Shown piece by piece: positions 31,379 through 39,163 of a stretch of DNA of 64,000 bases; within the stretch, counting starts at the first letter, position 1; every line of letters begins with the position of its first letter. The stretch is from contig SXOD01000006.1 of the NCBI GenBank assembly GCA_005776885.1, positions 24,045 through 88,044 on the forward strand. Reading direction: 5' to 3'. The notes beneath the pieces are model-generated. The model did not search any database and was not told the DNA's origin. It saw only the letters and a list, made by a program, of their open reading frames with translations. Made by a program: the position numbers and the translations under genes. The stretch comes from Planctomycetia bacterium. Lineage in GTDB: Bacteria; Planctomycetota; Phycisphaerae; Phycisphaerales; SM1A02.

Positions 31379-33271
31379 TCAGGTGGTTGTTGTGTCGCCG
31401 GCTTCCTCGACCCACAACCCATTGTGGTCTCGGCCCTCATGCATCCACTTCTTCAGGAGCGGCGAGATGAGGAGCGCCACGACGCCAGCGGCGAGGGCGA
31501 TGAGGGCGATCCCCTTGAAGAGCTCGCCATACACGCCGACCGTCTCGATGGGGAGCGGTGTCACGGCGCCGTCGGCGCTGGCCTCTTCCTTGATGCCCGA
31601 GAGCTTCGCGATGAAGGCGGCCAGGAAGTGGCTGAACGCGGTGGCCAGGAACCACGCGCCCATGATGGTGGAGACCAACCGCGCGGGAGAGAGCCGCGTC
31701 ACCATGGAGAGTCCCACCGGGCTCAGGCACAGTTCGCCCGTGGTCTGCAAGAGGTACCCCAGCATCAACCATTCGAGCGCGACGACCCCGTGGGAATCGG
31801 CGTTGACGGCGCCGTACCAGAAGGCCGCGAACCCAAGTCCCAGTTGCATGAGTCCCAGCGCGAACTTCACCGGGGTGTTGGGCTCCATGTTCCGCCGGGA
31901 GAGGAACGTCCAGAGCCATGAGAAGACCAGGCCAAAGAGCAGGATGAACGCTGGATTGACGGCCTGGAACACGCTGGTCCGGATCTCGTCGCCGCCGATG
32001 GCCAAGTCCTTGTTGTCACTGGTTGCGGTGAATGACACGACCCCCTTCGACGGGTCGGATTCGTGCTCCCGTTGCGCTGCTTCCACGTCTTGCAGGTGCC
32101 AAGTCTTTCCCTCGATCGTTTCGCCGACAAACTCCTGGTCGACGACGACGTCCCTGTACGACTGGCCTGGCGTGACCGGCGTGTCGTCGACCACTCGATC
32201 GACATTCCGGTCGGTGAAGAGATTGACGCTGCTTCCCGCTTGCTCGAAGAATGCCCAGAAGAGGAGGCTGAAGAACATCAGGATCACGACGACGAAGAGC
32301 CTTTCCCGCTCGACCTTGTTCGAGAGGATGGCTTGCGCGACGATGTACGTGAGCGCACAAAGGCCCAGGGCCGCCAGCACCCAGCCGGCGATGGCATCTC
32401 TCTGGAGCAGCAACATGACGCCGGGGACGGCCACGAGCGTCCCCACGTACGAGGCGATCCGCGCCCATTGCGGTGAGTTCGCGGGTGGTCGCCCAACCGC
32501 TGGATCCAGCCCGCCGCGCCCCAGTTGCACCGTCGAGACGATTGCGGCAAGGACCAGCGCCGCCAGGAAGGGGAGCGTGATCATCAGTTGGACAGAGTCG
32601 TCCTTCGTGACATACACGGTCCCGACGGCGGTTGACGCAGCCGTGAGCAGGATCAGGATGCGGGCCAGTCCACGCGGGGCGACAAAGGTGGCGACGCCAA
32701 CCAGCATGCCCACGGTCGCCAGTCCGAAGCCGTAGTGCCAGCCCTTCTCTTCTCCCAGGTAGCCGCAGAGAACCGGTGCCAGCGCGGCACCCAGGTTGAT
32801 GCCCATGTAGAAGATCGTGAACCCCGCATCACGCGCTGCGTGCGAATCCTTGTAGAGCGCGCCCACCATCGTCGAGATGTTCGGCTTGAAGAACCCGTTG
32901 CCAACCACCAGCAGGGAGAGGGCCGCAAAGAACCCAAACTCAGTCTCCACGGTCATCATCAGGTGGCCGGCCGCCATCAGCAATCCGCCCCAGATCACGG
33001 CGAGCCGATTGCCAAGCACCCGGTCCGCCAGCATGCCGCCGATGAACGGGGTGGCGTAGACCAACGCGCCATAGGCGCCATAGACGGCATACGCCTGGTC
33101 ATCCCCGTACTTGAGGAAGCCCTTGATCATGTAGAGGACCAGGAGCGCGCGCATCCCGTAGAACGAGAATCGTTCCCACATTTCCACGAAGAACAGGTGG
33201 AAGAGCCCCGGTGGATGTCGATTGTCGTCCAGAATGGGGGGGTGGGCCGCGAAGGCGGTCGTAGTGGCCAT
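31379..33271 (-). CDS. POT-family proton-dependent peptide transporter
   Basis: The 630-residue MFS-fold protein opens with the PTR2 signature FFVEMWERFSFYGMRALLVL (Glu-x-x-Glu-Arg type proton-coupling residues, about 29-48). The second signature GNGFFKPNISTMVG is near residues 122-135. Helices are arranged 6+2+6, with a hydrophilic periplasmic insert of about 80 residues in the second half (VDDTPVTPGQSYRDVVVDQ, EGKTWHLQDVEAA), seen in the longer planctomycete/Bacteroidetes forms. It imports di- and tripeptides with protons. Start ATG 33271 has TAGGCT 6 nt upstream. Confidence 0.93.
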   Translation of the reverse strand: MATTTAFAAHPPILDDNRHPPGLFHLFFVEMWERFSFYGMRALLVLYMIKGFLKYGDDQAYAVYGAYGALVYATPFIGGMLADRVLGNRLAVIWGGLLMAAGHLMMTVETEFGFFAALSLLVVGNGFFKPNISTMVGALYKDSHAARDAGFTIFYMGINLGAALAPVLCGYLGEEKGWHYGFGLATVGMLVGVATFVAPRGLARILILLTAASTAVGTVYVTKDDSVQLMITLPFLAALVLAAIVSTVQLGRGGLDPAVGRPPANSPQWARIASYVGTLVAVPGVMLLLQRDAIAGWVLAALGLCALTYIVAQAILSNKVERERLFVVVILMFFSLLFWAFFEQAGSSVNLFTDRNVDRVVDDTPVTPGQSYRDVVVDQEFVGETIEGKTWHLQDVEAAQREHESDPSKGVVSFTATSDNKDLAIGGDEIRTSVFQAVNPAFILLFGLVFSWLWTFLSRRNMEPNTPVKFALGLMQLGLGFAAFWYGAVNADSHGVVALEWLMLGYLLQTTGELCLSPVGLSMVTRLSPARLVSTIMGAWFLATAFSHFLAAFIAKLSGIKEEASADGAVTPLPIETVGVYGELFKGIALIALAAGVVALLISPLLKKWMHEGRDHNGLWVEEAGDTTTT

Positions 33272-33277
33272 TCGTGG

Positions 33278-33283
33278 AGCCTA
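33278..33283 (-). promoter_or_regulatory. -10 hexamer TAGGCT (minus) of the POT gene, leaderless spacing
   Basis: TAGGCT on the minus strand ends 6 nt before ATG 33271. Confidence 0.55.
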
Positions 33284-33332
33284 GGGCCTCGCGGCCGTTC
33301 CGTCAGGCCGTGCGGCTTTGGGTTCCTTTCTG

Positions 33333-33338
33333 TAGGCT
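33333..33338 (+). promoter_or_regulatory. -10 hexamer TAGGCT
   Basis: TAGGCT ends 11 nt before GTG 33350. It forms a divergent pair with the identical hexamer of the POT gene. Confidence 0.45.
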
Positions 33339-33349
33339 CGACCACACTC

Positions 33350-34078
33350 GTGGAACCCCAGACCGTTGAGCTTCCCGTGGTTCGGGACTGGGGGGATGTT
33401 GTGGCCATCCTCAAGCCCGCTGGCCTGCCATCGGAGGCGAGTGGAAGTTCATCGACGGCACTCTCGCTCCTGCGCGCACAGCTGCGATGGCCCGAGGCCC
33501 GGCTCCCGCACAGACTCGATGCTCCCACCAGCGGCATCCTGGTGGTTGCGCGAGATGCCACGGCGGCCGAGCGCGTCAACGCGGACATTCGGGATCGCGC
33601 GTGGCGGAAGTTTTACGTGGCACGGCTTCATGGAGACGCCACGGCCCTTGTCGGCGTGCTCCGCTGCTACCTCAAGGCCGGGCGCGGTCGGTCGGCCGGA
33701 CCTCGACACCTGGCGCGTCGCGCCGAGGTGGTGCGGTCAGGTGGTGATCCGTGCAGCCTCGAAGTCATCGCAGCTGCGCTTGATGGCCGTTGGCAGTCGA
33801 CCCGGGCGGTGATCGAGCTGCATACCGGCCGGTACCACCAGATTCGCGCGATGTGCGCGTGGAAGGGTCATCCACTGATCGGCGATGAGCTGTACGGAGG
33901 GGAGGCCGGAAAGATGTCCCTCGTCCACGCGGCGCTCTCGCTCCCGATTCCAGGCGGCGCGGCCAACTCCGCCCGGGACACTGAGGTGGTGTCAGTCCGG
34001 GCGGGAACCAATGGCGTCACGGAACGCGACCTTGCGATCATCGCCGATCGATTGACCCGCCCCAGCGCCGGCTGGTGA
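33350..34078 (+). CDS. RluA-family pseudouridine synthase
   Basis: The 242-residue protein has the RluA catalytic motif HRLDAPTSG at residues 54-62, so Asp57 is the nucleophile. KPAGLPSEA at 22-30 is the RluA motif I, and IELHTGRYHQIRAMCAWKGHPLIGDELYGG is motif III region. It modifies uridines in rRNA or tRNA; the site cannot be inferred. There is no S4 RNA-binding domain. The start is GTG 33350. It converges on a lipoprotein gene and overlaps it by 41 nt, and a 19-bp tandem duplication covers its stop. Confidence 0.88.
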   Translation: MEPQTVELPVVRDWGDVVAILKPAGLPSEASGSSSTALSLLRAQLRWPEARLPHRLDAPTSGILVVARDATAAERVNADIRDRAWRKFYVARLHGDATALVGVLRCYLKAGRGRSAGPRHLARRAEVVRSGGDPCSLEVIAAALDGRWQSTRAVIELHTGRYHQIRAMCAWKGHPLIGDELYGGEAGKMSLVHAALSLPIPGGAANSARDTEVVSVRAGTNGVTERDLAIIADRLTRPSAGW

Positions 34079-34727
34079 CGACAGCGCCGGCCGGTGACGG
34101 CCATTCGTCCGCATGCACCCAATGCACGGCCCCAAATCGGTTGCTGGCGGCCTGGCTTGCGGCGCGCTGGAACCGGGTGGCGAACGCATCCTGTCGCCTG
34201 GCTTGCACCAGCCCGCGCAGTTCGCCGGGGGTCAGCAGGTCCTTGAAGCCGGCGGTGTGCTCCAGCAGCGAGAACGAACACCCGGTGACATCCAGGGAGA
34301 GTGAGCCCTTCGATGCATTGACCTTGGGCCAGCCGAATCCGCCACCCCCGTAGAGACCCGCCTCGCCTTCGCTGAGGACCAGGATTCGGCACACGAAATT
34401 GGTGGCCGTTGGATCGATCGGCGTCTTGCCTGGATGTGGCGTCCAGAGCAGGTCAAGGTGAACGATGACGCCGCTTGGCCGTTCGCCCCCAAGGGTCTCC
34501 AGGTCGATGTCACTGAGGATGATCGACGTGTTCGTGTCCCCTTGGCTATAGGCCGCCACCCGCGTCGGCATTGCCAGGCGCGCGCCAGACTCGCCCCTTG
34601 ACTGGATCGCGAAGTCTTCGGAGGCCACCCACTGCGTGCAGGAGACGATGCTGGCCAAGCCAAGCGATGCCGCTCCCATGACGGCCGCCAGGACAGCCAG
34701 TCGTCGCGTCGGGTTCATGGGATTCAT
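34038..34727 (-). CDS. Hypothetical lipoprotein
   Basis: The 229-residue protein has a lipoprotein signal: MNPMNPTRR, a hydrophobic core, then lipobox IVSC with Cys30. The mature protein contains repeated beta-like segments (NTSIILSDIDLETL, GVIVHLDLLWTP, NFVCRILVLSEGEAG) and no catalytic motif I recognise. The ATGA overlap with the amidohydrolase stop at 34724-34727 shows it is the second gene of that operon. Its last 13 codons overlap the convergent pseudouridine synthase gene and contain one copy of a tandem duplication. Confidence 0.75.
   Translation of the reverse strand: MNPMNPTRRLAVLAAVMGAASLGLASIVSCTQWVASEDFAIQSRGESGARLAMPTRVAAYSQGDTNTSIILSDIDLETLGGERPSGVIVHLDLLWTPHPGKTPIDPTATNFVCRILVLSEGEAGLYGGGGFGWPKVNASKGSLSLDVTGCSFSLLEHTAGFKDLLTPGELRGLVQARRQDAFATRFQRAASQAASNRFGAVHWVHADEWPSPAGAVVTSRRWGGSIDRR
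34063..34100. repeat. 19-bp tandem duplication over a stop codon and an overlapping gene end
   Basis: Copy 1, 34063-34081, contains the pseudouridine synthase TGA (34076-34078). Copy 2, 34082-34100, matches at 17 of 19 positions. Both copies are read in the minus-strand lipoprotein gene. Confidence 0.75.
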
Positions 34728-35632
34728 GAGTGGCCCCTCGGCATGGCGAATCCAAAGGAACCCGAGAGCGTTGCCGGCGGCGGCGCCACGGCCGAGATGC
34801 CCAGGGCCTGGAAGGCATCTCGTTCGACAATGCTCCTGATCGAGGCCCGTGGCAGCGCGGGCAACTGCACGCTTTGGGCCAGCGCACCGAGGCTATACAG
34901 GCTTTCGACGGCCCGCGATGGCGATTCGAAGGGGAAGCCGCTGGCGAAGAGCACTCGATCGAGTGCCCCCACCGACGCCGCGGTGAGCAGCGAGGTGTAG
35001 AGCGGCCAGGGCCGACTCGCCAATCCGTCGGTGGCGAGGAACACCCCCGGATGCTTGGCCGAGAGCGCCACCGCCTCGTCAATCCAAGGCCACCCCATCT
35101 CGCCCACCACCAGCCTCAGCCTCGGGCAGTTGCGGAGGACTTCGTCCCACGCCGCAGGGCGATCGAACTCAAGCACGGCACTCTGCACGATTGGGCCGGG
35201 ACGTGAGGCGAACACAGGCACCCCAAGTTCTTCGCATCTCGCGAAAAGCTTGAGCGCGGCGGAGTGCGTGGGATGGAACTGTTGTGTCGATGGCGACACG
35301 CAGACGCCAAGCAGTCCCAGGCTCCGGGCGTGCTCGAACTCGGCCATCGCGCCGGGGGCCGTGGGGTCGATCCCGCTGGCACCGAGCAATCGGCCGCCGG
35401 CGCGCCTGATGGCGTCGGCCAGCACGTCATTGGGGACCGAGGCATGGATGCCCTGCGCCCGCAGTCCCATGACGAAGGCGCCCCCCAGGGGAGCGATGGC
35501 GCGCTGGATCGCATCGGCCGAAGCGTCCAGCGGCCCAGCAACGCCAACACCAAGCCCACGGACTCGACGCGAAAGTTCCGGGCCGAGCTGTTCCGGGCCG
35601 CTCCAGAATCGCACGAGCGCGTCGATGATCAC
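34724..35632 (-). CDS. Amidohydrolase 2 family (TIM-barrel) protein
   Basis: The 302-residue barrel protein resembles PF04909 metal-dependent hydrolases/decarboxylases: IIDALVRFW at the start, ALKLFARCEELGVPVFAS, RLRLVVGEMGWPWIDEAVAL, and SVGALDRVLFASGFPF near the end. The classic first HxH metal site is missing (IIDALVRFW in its place) and the final metal Asp is replaced by Ser/Gly in FASGFPF, so activity is uncertain. Start GTG 35632 is fixed by TAGACT 7 nt upstream, whose TAG is the dxs stop codon. The lipoprotein gene follows with ATGA overlap. Confidence 0.75.
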   Translation of the reverse strand: MIIDALVRFWSGPEQLGPELSRRVRGLGVGVAGPLDASADAIQRAIAPLGGAFVMGLRAQGIHASVPNDVLADAIRRAGGRLLGASGIDPTAPGAMAEFEHARSLGLLGVCVSPSTQQFHPTHSAALKLFARCEELGVPVFASRPGPIVQSAVLEFDRPAAWDEVLRNCPRLRLVVGEMGWPWIDEAVALSAKHPGVFLATDGLASRPWPLYTSLLTAASVGALDRVLFASGFPFESPSRAVESLYSLGALAQSVQLPALPRASIRSIVERDAFQALGISAVAPPPATLSGSFGFAMPRGHS

Positions 35633-35639
35633 GGGGCGG

Positions 35640-35645
35640 AGTCTA
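35640..35645 (-). promoter_or_regulatory. -10 hexamer TAGACT (minus) built on the dxs stop codon
   Basis: The dxs stop TAG (35643-35645 on the minus strand) is the first half of TAGACT, which ends 7 nt before GTG 35632. Confidence 0.6.
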
Positions 35646-37574
35646 GCGGTGCTGGGACGCGCGGCTCCGTGCGGCGCGTTCGATCGCGGCGACAATGGAC
35701 GCCAGGTCAAGCCCCGTCTCCGCAAGTTGCTCCGAGCGCGAACCGTGCCCAATCCATCGCTCGGGCGCACCAAGCACCGTGATGAGGCGGGTGTCCAGTC
35801 CACGTCGATGGGCTTCGGCGAGCACGAGGGAGCCAAATCCACCCGTCGCGCCGTGATCCTCGACGGTGATGATCGGGACTTGCCTCAGCAGCAGCGACTC
35901 GATGAGCTCGCCGTCGACTGGCTTGGCAAATCGCGCATCCCAGACGGCGACGCTGTGACGATCCGCGACCTCGCTGGCGGCGTCCATCGCCGTGAGGGCC
36001 ATCGGCCCCAGCCCCAGCACCGCCACGTCCGGTGCGGGAGAGATGCGGAGGGCTCGAGCCCGACCCAGTTCGAAGGGCGGGCAGGGCTCGCCGGTGAATC
36101 GCGCGTCAACCTTTTCTCGCGGGTACCTGAGCGCACTCAGGCCCTGGTCGTACTCGGCCATGAACTGCATGGCCGCGGCCAGGCTGGGCTCGTCCATCGC
36201 CGCCATGAGGCACGCCTGCGGCAGTGGTGCCAGCAGCGCGATGTCGCAGAAGCCGTGATGCACCGCTCCATCGCCACCGACGAAGCCGGCGCGATCCAGG
36301 AGCAGCCGGACCGCGAGCCCCTGGAGCGAGACTTCCTGGAAGGCCTGGTCGAATGCGCGCTGCAGGAAGGTGCTGTACACCGCGAAGAAGGGCCTCGAAC
36401 CGGCCTTGGCCAGGCCAGCCATCATGTCCATCGCGTGGCTCTCGCAAATGCCGGTGTCCCACGCTCGATCCGGGAATCGATCCAACACCTTCGTCAGGCC
36501 GGTGCCATCGGGCATCGCCGCCGTGCAAGCCACAACGCGCGGGTCACGTTCCATGAGCTTGGCCAGCGCCTCGCCGGCCGCGGCCGTGAATGAGCGTCCG
36601 CCGGAGGAGATCTCGACTCGGCACGCCTGGTTGCCAATCCGCTCAAGCGTGAACGCCGCGGGCGAGTGGAAGCTGGTGGCGTCGGACTCGGCGAAGTCGA
36701 AGCCCTTTCCCTTGACGGTCTTGACGTGCAGCAACGCGGGCCGTGGGAGGGAGCGCAGTTCACCGAGATACTCGGTGAGGACGCGAAGATCATGGCCATC
36801 AATCGGCCCCACGGGGACGAGGCCGAAGTGGGAGAACCACGCGTCGTGCGTGAAGAGCGCCTTCCCGGACTCGCCGATGCGGTGGTAGAGCTCCGTCGCG
36901 GCCTCGCCACCGGGAACTTGAGAGGCGAGGTCGCGGGCGGCTCGCTTGAAGTCGCTGTACGGCCGGGAGATGCGCAGCCGGTCGAAGTACCTCGAGATGG
37001 CCCCCTGCGGCGGTGCGATCGACATCCCGTTGTCGTTGAGGATCACCAGGAATTGCCTGCGCAGCGTCCCGCAGTTGTTCAGCCCTTCCATGGCCACGCC
37101 ATTGACGATGCTGGCATCACCCACGATGGACACCACACGGCGCCCCGCCTGATTGCCGGGGGACCACGCCTCGCCGCTCCGCTCGTCCCCGCGCGCGACG
37201 CCCACCGCCGTCGAGATCGCGGTTCCGGCATGGCCGACCATGAAGAGGTCGTAGGGCGACTCGGAAGGGTCCGGGAACCCGGCCATCCCGCCGCGCTGGC
37301 GCAAGTTGGGAAGGAGCGCCTGCCGACCGGTCAGCAACTTGTGCGTGTAGCACTGGTGGCCGACGTCAAACAGCAGCCGGTCGTGGCCAAAGTCGAACAC
37401 GTAGTGCATCGCCACCGTGAGTTCCACCACACCCAGGTTGGGCGCGAGGTGGCCGCCGCTGCGGGAGACCTGGTTGCAGATTGCGTCGCGGAGCTCCCCG
37501 CACAGGTCAGGCAGGGCAGACAACGGGAGACGCTTGAGGTCGGCAGGGGAGTGAATCGAGGGGAGCAGCGCCAT
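35643..37574 (-). CDS. dxs: 1-deoxy-D-xylulose-5-phosphate synthase
   Basis: DXS condenses pyruvate and glyceraldehyde 3-phosphate with thiamine diphosphate, the first MEP-pathway step. The 643-residue length is standard. FDVGHQCYTHKLLTGR (catalytic His), the thiamine motif starting IVGDASIVNG, DGHDLRVLTEYL with HVKTVKGKGF, and the C-terminal transketolase domain VEDHGATGGFGSLV are all in order. The GHQCYTH stretch has Cys and Thr where E. coli has Ala and Pro. TAGAAT lies 16 nt before ATG 37574. The prenyl synthase gene ends 27 nt upstream, so the two isoprenoid genes may be partly cotranscribed. Confidence 0.96.
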   Translation of the reverse strand: MALLPSIHSPADLKRLPLSALPDLCGELRDAICNQVSRSGGHLAPNLGVVELTVAMHYVFDFGHDRLLFDVGHQCYTHKLLTGRQALLPNLRQRGGMAGFPDPSESPYDLFMVGHAGTAISTAVGVARGDERSGEAWSPGNQAGRRVVSIVGDASIVNGVAMEGLNNCGTLRRQFLVILNDNGMSIAPPQGAISRYFDRLRISRPYSDFKRAARDLASQVPGGEAATELYHRIGESGKALFTHDAWFSHFGLVPVGPIDGHDLRVLTEYLGELRSLPRPALLHVKTVKGKGFDFAESDATSFHSPAAFTLERIGNQACRVEISSGGRSFTAAAGEALAKLMERDPRVVACTAAMPDGTGLTKVLDRFPDRAWDTGICESHAMDMMAGLAKAGSRPFFAVYSTFLQRAFDQAFQEVSLQGLAVRLLLDRAGFVGGDGAVHHGFCDIALLAPLPQACLMAAMDEPSLAAAMQFMAEYDQGLSALRYPREKVDARFTGEPCPPFELGRARALRISPAPDVAVLGLGPMALTAMDAASEVADRHSVAVWDARFAKPVDGELIESLLLRQVPIITVEDHGATGGFGSLVLAEAHRRGLDTRLITVLGAPERWIGHGSRSEQLAETGLDLASIVAAIERAARSRASQHR

Positions 37575-37590
37575 GGGGAGGGGAGGGTCG

Positions 37591-37596
37591 ATTCTA
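37591..37596 (-). promoter_or_regulatory. -10 hexamer TAGAAT (minus) of dxs
   Basis: TAGAAT ends 16 nt before ATG 37574, giving a leader of about 9 nt. It lies in the short gap after the prenyl synthase stop. Confidence 0.5.
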
Positions 37597-37601
37597 TCGC
37601 G

Positions 37602-38471
37602 TCAGTGGCGTCGACCCGCCAGTTCCGACGTCATCCGGCGCAAGTTGGCCGCGCCATCGCCAAGGCCATGGAGTGCCGCGTTCGCTTCACGGGCGAGTCG
37701 ATCGACGTGCGCGACGGCACCCGCCACGCCAAGTGTCCCCACCCAGGTCGACTTGCCGGCGGCCTGGTCCTTGCCCGTGGCCTTCCCCGCCCGTGAGGCC
37801 GGCTGCGTGGCATCGATCCAGTCGTCCACGATCTGGAACATGAGGCCAATGGCCGTTCCCCACGATGCGATCGCCTTGGCGTCTTCCGGCCCGACATCAG
37901 CGCAGACGGCGCCCATCCGCGCCGAGGCGGCGATGAGCGCACCGGTCTTTCGGGAATGGATCTGCTCGACGAGCGCGGCAGGATCGATCGAGTCATCGCG
38001 CGCCTCGGGCAAGGTATCCATCACCTGCCCGTCGATCATCGCCAACGACGCCCCAACCACCTCGGCGCAGAGTGCGGGCCCGTGGTGGGGGTCGTCCATG
38101 GCCACGGCGAGTGCGGCCGCGAAGAGGGCGTCGCCCGCCAGGATCGCCAGGGACTCGGGAAACGCCCGGTGCAGCGTGGGCCGGCCGCGTCGGACGTCGT
38201 CGTTGTCCAGTGCGGGCAGGTCATCGTGTGCCAGGGAGAACGCGTGCACGAGTTCGACGGCACATGCGCCGTCAAGCGCCCGGCTGACGTCTCCCCCGCA
38301 CGCCTCGCAGCACCGCATGGTGATGAGCGGCCTGATGCGCTTGCCACCACCCAGCACGGCATAGCGGCAGGCCTCCGCCAGGCGGGGGACGGCGATGTGT
38401 GAATCGATGGCACGTGCCAGTCGCGACTCGACCATCGCACGGAGTGCATCGTCGGTGTGCGGCGAAGGCAT
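37602..38471 (-). CDS. Polyprenyl (farnesyl/geranylgeranyl) diphosphate synthase
   Basis: The 289-residue trans-prenyl synthase has GGGKRIRPL at 41-49, the first aspartate-rich motif DDLPALDNDD from 83 and the second DDWID (QIVDDWID) for Mg-diphosphate binding. The DDxxxxD first motif is that of the bacterial IspA/CrtE class. Chain length is set by residues before the first motif (VELVHAFSLAHDD), which suggest C15-C20, but this is not proof. The start is ATG 38471, with TACACT 7 nt upstream; a TTG-type longer start at 38540 would cross the divergent promoter. Confidence 0.93.
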   Translation of the reverse strand: MPSPHTDDALRAMVESRLARAIDSHIAVPRLAEACRYAVLGGGKRIRPLITMRCCEACGGDVSRALDGACAVELVHAFSLAHDDLPALDNDDVRRGRPTLHRAFPESLAILAGDALFAAALAVAMDDPHHGPALCAEVVGASLAMIDGQVMDTLPEARDDSIDPAALVEQIHSRKTGALIAASARMGAVCADVGPEDAKAIASWGTAIGLMFQIVDDWIDATQPASRAGKATGKDQAAGKSTWVGTLGVAGAVAHVDRLAREANAALHGLGDGAANLRRMTSELAGRRH

Positions 38472-38478
38472 GTGGGCG

Positions 38479-38484
38479 AGTGTA
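38479..38484 (-). promoter_or_regulatory. -10 hexamer TACACT (minus), leaderless spacing
   Basis: TACACT on the minus strand ends 7 nt before ATG 38471. Confidence 0.55.
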
Positions 38485-38510
38485 GGTCGGGCGATCGCCC
38501 GCACGACGGC

Positions 38511-38516
38511 TAGCAT
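38511..38516 (+). promoter_or_regulatory. -10 hexamer TAGCAT, leaderless spacing
   Basis: TAGCAT ends 8 nt before ATG 38525. It is divergent from the hexamer at 38479-38484, and the region between is only 26 nt. Confidence 0.55.
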
Positions 38517-38524
38517 TGAAGCCG

Positions 38525-39163
38525 ATGGAACCAGGTTCACTGAGCGATCTCATGTCACGCGGCGGGCCCGTCATGTGGCCGCTGCTGATCCTCAGCATCG
38601 TGGCCCTCGGCTTGCTGCTTGAGCGCGGCATCTTCTGGGGGCGGATCGATTCCCCTTCCGCTCGGAAACGGTTTGATGCGCTGGTCGATGCTTCGCGCCA
38701 TGGTGACCGTGCGCTGGCCGGCGGGCTGGCCAGGGCCGACGGCGGACCCTACGGCTACGTGGCGCAGCGGATGCTGGATCATGGTTCGGATGATGCCACG
38801 GCGATCAGTGCGGTCGAGACGGCCCGTGCCCCGATGGAGCGCGGCCTCTCCATGCTCTCCTTCATCGTGACGGCGGCGCCGCTCCTTGGCATCCTGGGAA
38901 CCGTCCTGGGAATCATCTCGAGTTTCGAGTTGCTTGGGGACACCACGGGCCTGCGCGATCCACGCGAAGTGAGCGGCGGCATCGCGGAGGCGCTGGTCAG
39001 CACCGCGGCGGGCCTTGTGGTGTCGATCTTCGCGCTCTTCCCCCTCATGCTGTTCCGGTCCCGTTGCGATCGAGGGCTGGGCCGGCTTGAGGCGATCATC
39101 GCCGCTGTCCGAACCGGGTTGGTCGCGGCGTCCGCGCCACCCGACAGGGAGCGTCTCACGTGA
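38525..39163 (+). CDS. MotA/TolQ/ExbB proton-channel family protein
   Basis: The 212-residue protein has a membrane helix near the N-terminus (VMWPLLILSIVALGLLLERG, about 15-34), a cytoplasmic stretch, and two helices in the family signature region: SFIVTAAPLLGILGTVLGII and TAAGLVVSIFALFPLMLF. The layout is that of ExbB/TolQ, which with ExbD/TolR uses proton flow to power outer-membrane events. No ExbD/TolR gene is adjacent; instead a GTGA overlap couples it to an FHA-phosphatase gene. The partner must be encoded elsewhere. Confidence 0.9.
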   Translation: MEPGSLSDLMSRGGPVMWPLLILSIVALGLLLERGIFWGRIDSPSARKRFDALVDASRHGDRALAGGLARADGGPYGYVAQRMLDHGSDDATAISAVETARAPMERGLSMLSFIVTAAPLLGILGTVLGIISSFELLGDTTGLRDPREVSGGIAEALVSTAAGLVVSIFALFPLMLFRSRCDRGLGRLEAIIAAVRTGLVAASAPPDRERLT

